Positions 1 through 5,425 of a DNA stretch of 6,545 nt are shown one piece after another. Each line of letters opens with the position of its first letter. Positions within the stretch are counted from its first letter, which is position 1. The stretch is taken from the NCBI GenBank assembly GCA_002367355.1, contig DFBQ01000035.1, forward strand, positions 1 to 6,545. The letters run 5' to 3'. The stretch is from Deltaproteobacteria bacterium UBA3076. GTDB taxonomy: Bacteria; Desulfobacterota; Dissulfuribacteria; Dissulfuribacterales; UBA3076. A program made the position numbers and the translations under genes. Under the pieces are notes generated by a model that was given only the letters and a program-made list of their open reading frames with translations, was not told where the DNA came from and did not search any database.

Positions 1-210
1 TGCGTATATGAAGGATGCCAAAATTCAATTGCCTCAGAATCGCTTTTCTCGAAGAAAAAAGCAATGCATGTGTCTTGTTTGGTGCAAAACGACTGTGAGG
101 ATACGGGTGGAGGTACAAAAGGGCGAATAACCTATTTGCCACAGTGCGATTTTAAAAAAATCCTGACTATCCTTTACCCTGCCTTTGTGTCCTTTCTCTA
201 TCCAACTTTT
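1..210. other. unassigned stretch left of the last attC
   Basis: No gene is recognised here. If the array continues leftward, this would be the start of the next cassette, because it lies on the crossover side of the attC at 211-301. Three frames are open over long parts of it: plus strand 1-216 (71 codons, open at the window edge, stop inside the attC core box), minus strand 243-34, and a second minus frame open to the window edge. The minus 243-34 frame starts at a GTG inside the attC, which makes it doubtful, and no Shine-Dalgarno sequence is evident for any of them. A reverse-oriented cassette gene on the plus strand is possible, since its stop would abut the attC, but neither translation resembles a family I know. 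Confidence 0.3.
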
Positions 211-301
211 TTCTAACGCAAATGTATCCGTCGCGTTGACCACTGAAACCGAAAAGTTTCAACTCGGCCATCTTGGCATCGACTGAATACCGCACTTAGA
301 T
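211..301 (-). repeat. attC-like recombination site, degenerate R'' box
   Basis: On the minus strand the order is ATCTAAG (301-295, R''), an inner arm GTATTCAGTCG (290-280), a 46-base centre, the matching arm CGACGGATAC (233-224) and GTTAGAA (217-211, R'). The inner arms pair over ten positions with one G-T position and one unpaired A, the usual attC design. The R'' box ends in AAG where AAC is conserved, so the site may recombine poorly. It starts six bases after the stop codon of the DUF2569 gene. The centre contains a further small inverted repeat (GAAAC/GTTTC). Confidence 0.6.
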
Positions 302-307
302 CTCAGG

Positions 308-880
308 CTATCTTACAAATGTCTGCTTAACACGCTTAGATTTCAAGAAATAGGGTACCCATATAAGAGTTCCAATAACAGCCTGCCCCAGCTCTATTGT
401 GGATTGCGAATCAGATTGCGCTGCCACCGCCGGAACTAGATCGGATAGGAAAAAGTCGCCATAAACGAACACAAAGTTAAAAATAAGCAGAGATATCATT
501 AGCATAGGCAATAATCGAGATTTTCTAAGAAAGAACCACAATGTGACTACTGACAGCGCAATAGTCAGAGAATTGCCGAATCCCTCGAATATGAGAAGTG
601 GGCCAAAAAAAGCATGATACACTTCGGTTCCCGGAGTGGTGAGCGAACTCCAGTAGCCTTTTGCAAAAATTTGCCAATAGATATTATACATTTGTAAGGA
701 GCCTTCAATGGGGGTAATAATCAAGCCTATAAGAGGGAAAATGAGCCAGCCCCCAATTCCTTTATACAGGGGTTCCGGTTTAAACTCCTCTTCAGGCGTG
801 TGTATAATCTCGTATCCGCACGGACATCTTATTAGATCGTTATCGTTGAGAGAGCCGCACTCTGGACACTGCCAGGTCAT
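308..880 (-). CDS. zinc-ribbon DUF2569-type integral membrane protein
   Basis: A 190-residue membrane protein of unknown function. Residues 1-23 form a rubredoxin-like zinc ribbon with cysteines at C5, C8, C19 and C21 (CPEC ... CPCGY). After an acidic linker, residues 41-46 read GIGGWL, the typical opening of DUF2569 membrane proteins. Four hydrophobic segments follow, at about 43-62, 97-117, 123-145 and 162-180, and the protein ends in a basic tail. The ATG at 880 is preceded by GGAAGGGGG about six bases upstream. An overlapping ATG at 901 reads only six codons and stops across the true start. The gene sits between two attC-like sites, so it is read as a cassette gene; the stop codon is six bases from the next attC. 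The zinc ribbon may bind metal or a partner, but no function is assigned. The DUF2569 assignment is by motif recognition. Confidence 0.8.
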   Translation of the reverse strand: MTWQCPECGSLNDNDLIRCPCGYEIIHTPEEEFKPEPLYKGIGGWLIFPLIGLIITPIEGSLQMYNIYWQIFAKGYWSSLTTPGTEVYHAFFGPLLIFEGFGNSLTIALSVVTLWFFLRKSRLLPMLMISLLIFNFVFVYGDFFLSDLVPAVAAQSDSQSTIELGQAVIGTLIWVPYFLKSKRVKQTFVR

Positions 881-912
881 AACATACCCCCTTCCATAAA
901 TAATAGCCTCTT

Positions 913-998
913 GACTAATGTTGAATTTACCAGCCCCTCCACAATGATAGAATAAAGCGACTAAGCTTCTCGGGGGCTGGTGGAGTAATTTGTTATAT
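913..998 (-). repeat. attC-like recombination site, altered R' box
   Basis: Minus-strand order: ATATAAC (998-992, R''), ACCAGCCCC (981-973), a 35-base centre, GGGGCTGGT (937-929), then ATTAGTC (919-913) in the R' position. The inner stem is a perfect nine base pairs. The R' box has ATT where GTT is conserved; the flanking CAAC-TTAGTC context otherwise looks like a normal attC end. R'' starts three bases after the stop codon of the upstream small membrane protein gene. CTCCAC at 985-980 and GTGGAG at 943-938 (minus strand) could form a competing stem. Confidence 0.62.
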
Positions 999-1000
999 GG

Positions 1001-1237
1001 TTACTTCGATTTACTTCTTGCATCTTTGTATAGCAAAATTGCGCCTGCAATAAATGCTGCGCCTATCCCTATTTTTATTGGATCAAAATCCCATCTGAGG
1101 CTGACGACGGTTCCAGGGCCAACAAGTCTTCCTCCTGTTTCTATTTTTTGACTAATACCTGATGCAATAGAAAACATCCCAATACCTGACAAAAGACTGA
1201 CAAAGATAATGTAATATTTGTAAATTATATTTTTCAT
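1001..1237 (-). CDS. small two-helix membrane protein, cassette gene
   Basis: A 78-residue protein that I do not recognise. Two hydrophobic helices are clear: residues about 7-28 (IIYKYYIIFVSLLSGIGMF) and about 54-70 (IKIGIGAAFIAGAILLY). They are separated by a roughly 25-residue polar loop rich in glycine (ETGGRLVGPGTVVSLRWDFD), and the protein ends in a basic tail, KDARSKSK. The positive tail suggests a cytoplasmic C-terminus. The start is supported by a GAGGAG Shine-Dalgarno sequence about 11-12 bases before the ATG, and this SD follows the GTTATAT core box of the preceding attC directly, which is the normal geometry of a cassette gene. The gene ends three bases before its own attC, so gene plus attC make a compact cassette of about 340 bp. 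Confidence 0.72.
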   Translation of the reverse strand: MKNIIYKYYIIFVSLLSGIGMFSIASGISQKIETGGRLVGPGTVVSLRWDFDPIKIGIGAAFIAGAILLYKDARSKSK

Positions 1238-1254
1238 TGCAGTCTGCTCTCCTC

Positions 1255-1309
1255 ATATAACGGGGCTGCGGATTTACCAGTCCGAGCTGATGCGGTTGTT
1301 TGGTTATAC
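1255..1309 (-). repeat. short attC-like recombination site
   Basis: Minus-strand order: GTATAAC (1309-1303, R''), then an inner hairpin GCTCGGA (1287-1281), an eight-base loop and TCCGCAGC (1272-1265), then GTTATAT (1261-1255, R'). The outer boxes are complementary at six of seven positions and keep the essential AAC/GTT. The inner stem is seven pairs with one unpaired base, a mark of attC sites. The site is short (55 bp) and asymmetric: 15 bases on one side and 3 on the other between box and stem. It starts three bases after the stop codon at 1312. Confidence 0.62.
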
Positions 1310-1311
1310 GC

Positions 1312-1686
1312 TCAATCAGATTCCCTTTTATTTTTGTAAAAAGCAACAATACCAATTCCGATAAAGGCAAGTAGTATTCCAAACACGACAATATATTTAT
1401 AAGGAATAGCAAATCTACTTTTGCAATGGTCATCCCGTATTTTCAGATAAGGATTTTCTCTTGCCTGATTTCCTTGCAGTCTACTGTCTCCTTTCACAAG
1501 AACAACCTCAAGGTCCTGTAGCCTTGTGTTAGAAGAGACGCCTCTTGATGCAAAAAGTATTTCCATCAAAAACGCTGTGTGTGTTAAAGATGTAAAAGGG
1601 TATAATATTGATGGAACGAAGGTTCCAATGATTATAAGCAATACACCAAACTGCTTTGTTTTACTCTTATCAATAAGTTTCATCAT
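1312..1686 (-). CDS. two-helix membrane protein, second gene of a two-gene cassette
   Basis: A 124-residue protein of unknown function. It has a short basic N-terminus, a first transmembrane segment at about 13-34 (FGVLLIIIGTFVPSILYPFT), a roughly 60-residue hydrophilic, probably extracytoplasmic region rich in charged and polar residues, and a second transmembrane segment at about 97-117 (KYIVVFGILLAFIGIGIVAF) ending in KNKRESD. It overlaps the upstream lipoprotein gene by 17 bases in a different frame (ATGATGAAACTTATTGA contains both starts and the other stop), so it is probably translated by coupling. A second in-frame ATG at 1683 is an equally good start, with only a weak AGG upstream. 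Both genes lie between one pair of attC sites. I infer joint function in the cell envelope from this layout only. Confidence 0.72.
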   Translation of the reverse strand: MMKLIDKSKTKQFGVLLIIIGTFVPSILYPFTSLTHTAFLMEILFASRGVSSNTRLQDLEVVLVKGDSRLQGNQARENPYLKIRDDHCKSRFAIPYKYIVVFGILLAFIGIGIVAFYKNKRESD

Positions 1687-2104
1687 CCTGAGCCTTATAC
1701 CAAATTTTATAGTCTATTAACAAAGAAGCAATTTTCGACTGTTCGAGATTGTTTTCTGCACTGATTTTTCTTATCCTTTCCTCGATGGAAGGTCTGTTAA
1801 ATTTCGTTTTAAGGCGCTCAAATTCTTCTACAGTTTTTGTCTTAGAGAGAGATAAAAAATTTTGTAATGAATCTTCTCGGCTAAACTCATTAATGATCTT
1901 GCGAGTTAACTCTGCATTCAAATCATACTTGATGGATAATAGAGAAATAAATTCGTCGCTTCCATTTTTTAGTATGATTTCTGTAAAATACTTGGATTTA
2001 GCGTCTTTTAATTTCTTTTTGTCGCTACTTTCATCTTTATCTGTGCAAGCCGCAGACGAAAGGGCTAAAATAACTATGAACAATAAGCTGATAATTTTTT
2101 TCAT
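1670..2104 (-). CDS. predicted lipoprotein, first gene of a two-gene cassette
   Basis: A 144-residue exported protein of unknown function. The N-terminus is a lipoprotein-type signal: KK, a hydrophobic core (IISLLFIVILALSSAAC), and a cysteine at residue 20 preceded by S-A-A, an acceptable though not ideal lipobox. The next residues are TDKDESSDKKK, a flexible charged linker; an aspartate two residues after the cysteine is the inner-membrane retention position of the Lol system in enterobacteria, but here the +2 residue is threonine, so outer-membrane sorting would be expected. The rest is charged, leucine-rich and predicted helical. The ATG lies about 17 bases after the crossover side of the attC at 2115-2201, with GTGAGAAA as a poor Shine-Dalgarno. 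Its end overlaps the next membrane-protein gene by 17 bases. Confidence 0.75.
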   Translation of the reverse strand: MKKIISLLFIVILALSSAACTDKDESSDKKKLKDAKSKYFTEIILKNGSDEFISLLSIKYDLNAELTRKIINEFSREDSLQNFLSLSKTKTVEEFERLKTKFNRPSIEERIRKISAENNLEQSKIASLLIDYKIWYKAQDDETY

Positions 2105-2114
2105 TTTCTCACGC

Positions 2115-2201
2115 GTACAACGCTGAACTCAGCGGCTGGCCCTAAAACCACCCCGTAAGGCCGCCGCGCTTCATCCAGTCCGCTGAAGTGATTTGTTAAT
2201 C
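2115..2201 (-). repeat. attC recombination site (best-formed of the four)
   Basis: Minus-strand order: GATTAAC (2201-2195, R''), CAGCGGACTGG (2185-2175), a 35-base centre, CCAGCCGCTG (2139-2130) and GTTGTAC (2121-2115, R'). The inner arms pair perfectly over ten positions with a single unpaired A, and the outer boxes retain AAC and GTT. Spacers of nine and eight bases separate boxes from arms. This is the standard attC layout. It stands 14 bases after the stop codon of the first cassette gene and 10 bases before the ATG of the lipoprotein gene. Confidence 0.75.
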
Positions 2202-2215
2202 CTATCTTTTTCTTT

Positions 2216-2500
2216 TCAATTTCGTTTTCTGCAACTCTTAAGGGTCGAATAAATGCTATATGCCAACATAAAAAAGCCCCCAACAATGAGGGCATATACC
2301 GTGACCAAACCGACTTTACCTGCAATGGCAATTTGATGTTTGCCATCGACATAATATCCCTTGGTTTTTATATCTTTAAGCCAGGCAAATCCTAGAAACA
2401 TGAGCATTAGACTCATGAAATAACACCAAAACAATGACGACCATTTTGATCTTTTGTCATTATTTGATTTTGAATCTGAGTTCTGCTGTGGCATTTCCAT
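2216..2500 (-). CDS. small two-helix membrane protein, first visible cassette gene
   Basis: A 94-residue protein from the ATG at 2500; a second ATG lies two codons on at 2494. The frame is open further up to a TTG at 2566, but that longer start would cross the TATAAT box and the proposed cassette boundary, so I prefer 2500. The N-terminus is polar (PQQNSDSKSNNDKRSK). Two hydrophobic helices follow, at about 20-40 (LFWCYFMSLMLMFLGFAWL) and about 62-83 (VGLVTVYALIVGGFFMLAYS), separated by a short loop containing KTKGYYVDGKHQIAIAG; the C-terminus is basic. No family is recognised. No good Shine-Dalgarno precedes either ATG, since the upstream bases are CCCCCTAAAAAAA. The stop is 14 bases from a well-formed attC, supporting a cassette origin. 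Confidence 0.65.
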   Translation of the reverse strand: MEMPQQNSDSKSNNDKRSKWSSLFWCYFMSLMLMFLGFAWLKDIKTKGYYVDGKHQIAIAGKVGLVTVYALIVGGFFMLAYSIYSTLKSCRKRN

Positions 2501-2518
2501 TTTTTTTAGGGGGTTAAC

Positions 2519-2543
2519 ATTATATATTAAGCAGAGTCTGCTT
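2519..2543 (-). promoter_or_regulatory. candidate leftward promoter with overlapping dyad
   Basis: On the minus strand a perfect TATAAT (2524-2519) lies 18 bases upstream of the ATG at 2500. A perfect 15-nt dyad, AAGCAGA-C-TCTGCTT (2543-2529), occupies the spacer region. No acceptable -35 hexamer is found at 16-18 bases, so either an activator is needed or this is not a promoter. If real, it would serve the whole cassette array as its entry promoter, in the position that Pc has upstream of the first cassette. Confidence 0.35.
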
Positions 2544-2628
2544 TTTGAATTTTTAAAAAACGCCAAAAATCAAGAAATCCATACATGAATATAAGTAAAA
2601 AATCAAGAAGATGGCATTTTTGACCAAA

Positions 2629-2650
2629 TATTGGGCCGATACGGCCAATA
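2629..2650. repeat. bulged hairpin
   Basis: The arms TATTGG-CCG and CGG-CCAATA surround an ATA loop, with a single unpaired G in the left arm. This makes nine pairs. There is no U-tract directly after it on either strand, so it is not called as a terminator. Confidence 0.4.
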
Positions 2651-3084
2651 AGGTAAGAGAGGACATGTGCTTCTTGAAGGCGTGCTTTTTTCAAATGAAG
2701 CCCGGAAGTCTGCTTTTTTATGCTTATTTGAGTATTATGCAGAGTCTATATAATTATGAGGATTTGTTATTTTGGGGGGGTGCAGTGGAACATTGCAGGT
2801 CCTATTTTTGAATCGGAGGCGCCATAAAATTAATTTCGTGTGCCATTTCTGCCTGCGAGGCATCAAAGAACATGAGCTATTTCTAACTTCCGAAACGAAA
2901 AGGCTGTCCTTAATGGAATCCTTATTGCATTATGGCACTTGAAAGCCTATTACCCCGAAGGGTTGAAAATTATTTGCTTTTGGTGGATTGAAGCTTGAAT
3001 TTACTGTCAGTTTTGCTTGGGCAGGTATTCAGCAAAAGCCGGTTTATCCGTTTTAAGCAGTTTTCCGATATGTAGTGATAGAAT

Positions 3085-3120
3085 ATCGTTTCTTGAGCGA
3101 TTCAGAAAGTCAGCCGACAA
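3085..3120 (+). repeat. direct repeat copy 1 flanking the Sel1/protease module
   Basis: A 36-bp sequence beginning ATCGTTTCTTGAGCGATTC, repeated at 5471-5506 with 34 of 36 positions identical (differences at 3110 and 3117). It includes a small hairpin (ATCG ... CGAT). It lies 60 bases before the Sel1 start codon. Confidence 0.8.
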
Positions 3121-3179
3121 GCATCATGTTTTGGGAATAAGTATTACTCAATAAGGAAAACAGGCATCGGAGATTAATC

Positions 3180-4787
3180 ATGGGGGGAAAATACCTTTTA
3201 AAACTGACATTGGCTTGCTGGCTGGCGCTTATCGTATGTGTGAACTCAGGCTGGGCATCTGATGTGACGGATCGCTGCCAGCAGCCTAAGATTTCCGCAG
3301 AGGAGTTTTTGGCTGGTTATGAAGGGACGGCTGATGTGGCGGATCGCTGCCAGCAGCTCTACAATAATGGTCAGTACGAGCAAGCGTTTCCAGTGTGCAG
3401 CAAGGCCGCGGAACAAGGGGATGTCGATGCCCAATACAATCTCGCGGCGATGTATGCTAATGGCAAAGGCGTTAGTCAGGACTATGCCAAGGCTGTAAAG
3501 TGGTACCGAAAAGCCGCAGAACGGGGGGATGCCGATGCCCAATTCTATCTCGGCTGGATGTATGCTAATGGCAAAGGCGTTCGGCAGGATTATGCCGAGG
3601 CGATAAAGTGGTATCGTAAGGCTACAGAACAGGGGAATGCTCTTGCCCAATACAATCTCGGCTTGATGTATTACTCTGGCCAAGGAGTCCAGCAAGACTA
3701 TGCTGAGGCTCTAAAGTGGCACCGCAAGGCTATAGAACAACGGAGTGCCGTTTTCTTTCTCGGCAGTATGTACCGCAACGGCGAAGGAGTCCATGAGTAC
3801 GATGCCGAGGCTTTGAAATGGTATCGAAAGGCCGCAGAACAGGGGGATACCGAGGTCCAATGCATTCTCGGCTGGATGTACGGTTATGGCGAAGGCGTTC
3901 AAGAGGACTATGCCGAGGCGGTAAAGTGGTACAGCAAGGCCGCTGAACAGGGGGATGCCAGAGCACAATTAATTCTTGCGTTGATGTATGTTAGTGGCGA
4001 TGGTGTTCAACAGGACTATACCGAGGCGGTAAAATGGTTTCGCAAGGCCGCTGAACAGGGGAATGCCCGAGCCCAATGCGATCTAGGCAGGATGTATGCT
4101 AATGGCAAAGGCGTTCAGCAGGATTATGCCGAGGCGATAAAGTGGTATCGAAAGGCCGCAGAACAGGGATTTGGCGAGGCCCAATTCTATCTCGACTGGA
4201 TGTATGAGTCTGGCTGGATGTATGAGTCGGGCAAAGGCGTTTGGCGGGATTATGCCAAGGCTGTAAAGTGGTACCGAAAAGCCGCAGAACGGGGGGATGC
4301 CAGTGCCCAATTCAATCTCGGCTGGATGTATCACTTTGGCAAGGGCGTTCAGGACGATACCAAGGCTGCCAAATGGTATCGGAAAGCCGCAGAGCAAGGG
4401 GATGCTGACGCTCAGCGGTCCCTGGGATTTATGTACGAGTATGGCAAAGGTGTTCCTCAAGACTACACGGAGGCTGCCAAATGGTATCGAAAAGCAGCTG
4501 AACAGGGAGATGCAGATGCCCAATTCAATCTCGGCTGGATGTATGCTAATGGCAAAGGCGTGCTGCAAAGCGGTGCAGCGGCAGCCGATTGGTATTACAG
4601 GGCCGGGCTTTCCTATCTGAAGGAAGGCAAAAAAGATGATGCATTGATGTGTATGGAGCGGACCAAGGGCCTGAAAACCGAATTGCATCTGACCGTGCCC
4701 AACGCCTTTCTCGCTGATAAGCTGTTGGCTACCATTTACGGAGGCGGTGTAGCCAACGGCCAGCGCCGGGGAAAAATCCGGAAGTAA
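3180..4787 (+). CDS. secreted Sel1-repeat protein, N-terminal part of a Sel1/trypsin-type protein
   Basis: A 535-residue exported protein of TPR-like Sel1 repeats, a family that serves as a protein-interaction scaffold. The ATG has GGAG seven bases upstream. A signal peptide spans residues 1-26 (KYLLKLTLACWLALIVC core; likely cleavage after GWA). Residues 27-75 contain a repeated DVxDRCQQ segment. From about 84 to 470 there are about eleven repeats of roughly 36 residues with the pattern AQxxLGWMYANGKGVxQDY, then AEAxKWYRKAAEQGDA. The eighth repeat has a six-residue duplication (WMYESG twice). The C-terminal part (about 470-525, with ADWYYRAGLSYLKEGKKDDA and LTVPNAFLADKLLA) is a further TPR-like linker that commonly leads into a trypsin-like domain. 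The frame then ends at TAA 4785, and the protease continues in the -1 frame. Likely periplasmic or secreted; target unknown. Confidence 0.88.
   Translation: MGGKYLLKLTLACWLALIVCVNSGWASDVTDRCQQPKISAEEFLAGYEGTADVADRCQQLYNNGQYEQAFPVCSKAAEQGDVDAQYNLAAMYANGKGVSQDYAKAVKWYRKAAERGDADAQFYLGWMYANGKGVRQDYAEAIKWYRKATEQGNALAQYNLGLMYYSGQGVQQDYAEALKWHRKAIEQRSAVFFLGSMYRNGEGVHEYDAEALKWYRKAAEQGDTEVQCILGWMYGYGEGVQEDYAEAVKWYSKAAEQGDARAQLILALMYVSGDGVQQDYTEAVKWFRKAAEQGNARAQCDLGRMYANGKGVQQDYAEAIKWYRKAAEQGFGEAQFYLDWMYESGWMYESGKGVWRDYAKAVKWYRKAAERGDASAQFNLGWMYHFGKGVQDDTKAAKWYRKAAEQGDADAQRSLGFMYEYGKGVPQDYTEAAKWYRKAAEQGDADAQFNLGWMYANGKGVLQSGAAAADWYYRAGLSYLKEGKKDDALMCMERTKGLKTELHLTVPNAFLADKLLATIYGGGVANGQRRGKIRK
4769..4775 (+). 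promoter_or_regulatory. candidate -1 frameshift heptamer
   Basis: In the Sel1 frame the bases read CGG GGA AAA ATC, so G GGA AAA fits the X XXY YYZ pattern for -1 slippage exactly in phase. After slippage the next codon is AAT at 4775, and reading continues as NPEVKQDTVSFATGWPVLG into the protease. The Sel1 frame stops ten bases downstream (TAA 4785-4787), and the protease frame is closed by TAA at 4718-4720, so any shift must happen within 4721-4787. An upstream GGAGG (4740-4744) is farther from the heptamer than in dnaX-type sites. A one-base indel in GGGGAAAAA, natural or from sequencing, explains the data equally well. Confidence 0.45.
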
Positions 4788-4822
4788 AACAGGATACCGT
4801 CTCGTTTGCCACAGGCTGGCCA

Positions 4823-5425
4823 GTGCTGGGTGGGTTCATGGTGACCAACTATCACGTCGTGAAAGGGCATGAGGAGTTCCTGCTGCTGTGCAAGGATGGA
4901 CAGAAGATTCCGGCGGCCATAGCCGCTTACGATTCCGCAAACGATTTGGCGTTGCTCAAAGCCACGAAACCGCGCAAACTGCCCTCCGCACTGCCATTGG
5001 CGACAAGACCGGCACGTGTAGGGGAAAAGGTGTTCACTATCGGTTATCCGCATCCCACCCTGATGGGCGCGGAGCCAAAGCTCACCGATGGTATCATCAA
5101 TTCGCTGACCGGCATTGGGAACGATCCGCGCACTTACCAGATCAGTATTCCTGTGCAAGCAGGCAACAGCGGAGGGCCGCTGCTGAACATGAATGGCGAA
5201 GTGGTCGGCATCGTCACGGCTAAGCTGAGCGCATCCGAGGTATTCAAGTGGACGGGCGATTTACCGCAGAATGTGAATTATGCGATTAAGACACCTTACC
5301 TTTCCGTATTGCTATCCTCCACACCGGATGCTGCAAATATCCGGGAACTACCTTCTGGCAAAACAGACCTGCCGACATTGGCATCCAGAATCGAACCATC
5401 AGTGATGATCGTGATTGCGGAATAG
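4823..5425 (+). CDS. trypsin-like serine protease domain, in the -1 frame of the Sel1 gene
   Basis: A chymotrypsin/HtrA-type serine protease domain. The triad is intact: His in TNYHVV (codon 4853-4855), Asp in NDLALLK (4943-4945) and Ser in GNSGGPL (5168-5170), followed by GEVVGIVTAKL and NVNYAIKTPYL, which are typical of the second barrel. The entry is given from a GTG at 4823, but this is probably not a true start: homologous reading begins upstream (VSFATGWPVLGG, open from 4721) and no Shine-Dalgarno precedes it. Without the upstream part the first strand of the barrel would be lost. The natural product is most likely a 748-residue Sel1-protease fusion made by a -1 shift at 4769-4775, or the intact form of a gene now broken by a one-base indel. 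No PDZ domain follows; the C-terminal 30 residues are a short tail. Confidence 0.75.
   Translation: MLGGFMVTNYHVVKGHEEFLLLCKDGQKIPAAIAAYDSANDLALLKATKPRKLPSALPLATRPARVGEKVFTIGYPHPTLMGAEPKLTDGIINSLTGIGNDPRTYQISIPVQAGNSGGPLLNMNGEVVGIVTAKLSASEVFKWTGDLPQNVNYAIKTPYLSVLLSSTPDAANIRELPSGKTDLPTLASRIEPSVMIVIAE

Larger units (their letters stand above)
211..2518 (-). mobile_element. integron-type gene cassette array without visible integrase (CALIN-like)
   Basis: Five small minus-strand genes are separated by four imperfect inverted repeats that have the layout of integron attC sites: outer 7-bp boxes related to RYYYAAC and GTTRRRY, and an inner stem, in three of the four with one unpaired base. The sites lie at 211-301, 913-998, 1255-1309 and 2115-2201. 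Each begins 3-15 bases after a stop codon, and genes restart 18-40 bases beyond the crossover side, as expected for cassettes. The right boundary is inferred: a GTTAACC sequence at 2518-2512 (minus strand) stands where the first cassette would join attI or another attC, but no partner box is seen. No integrase gene is in the window, so this is either the far part of a chromosomal integron or an orphan cluster. The region is AT-rich compared with the Sel1 gene. Confidence 0.68.
2501..3179. other. intergenic stretch without a convincing gene
   Basis: About 680 bases between the divergent cassette array and the Sel1 gene. It is AT-rich to about 2810 and then more balanced. A 66-codon plus-strand frame (2611-2811) starts at an ATG without a good Shine-Dalgarno sequence and its product resembles nothing known. 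A 39-codon open stretch without a start codon lies near 2880-2996. Neither is called. The stretch holds the dyad at 2529-2543, a hairpin at 2629-2650, a plus-strand TATAAT at 2749-2754 with only a weak TTGAGT 15 bases upstream, and one copy of the 36-bp direct repeat at 3085-3120. No integrase gene or attI with supporting sites is seen here. Confidence 0.5.

Noticed and set aside
34..243. 69-codon minus-strand frame
   Set aside because: Its GTG start lies inside the attC-like site, and a plus-strand frame of similar length overlaps it; no family resemblance, so neither is called as a gene.
2512..2610. Complete attI or attC upstream of the first cassette
   Set aside because: Only one core-like box (GTTAACC) is present; no matching second box or inner stem was found.
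2611..2811. 66-codon plus-strand frame in the intergenic stretch
   Set aside because: Starts at an ATG without a good Shine-Dalgarno sequence, has no recognisable domain, and its composition looks like untranslated AT-rich DNA.
2880..2996. 39-codon open stretch on the plus strand ending near 2996
   Set aside because: The translation looks protein-like but has a stop just before it and no start codon, so it could only be a remnant; no homology recognised.
3246..4688. Long minus-strand frames antisense to the Sel1 gene
   Set aside because: They mirror the periodic Sel1 repeats on the other strand, which is a composition effect of the repeat.
3180..4787. CRISPR-like periodic repeat in the Sel1 gene
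   Set aside because: The roughly 108-base period corresponds to 36-residue coding repeats with silent differences; there are no spacers.
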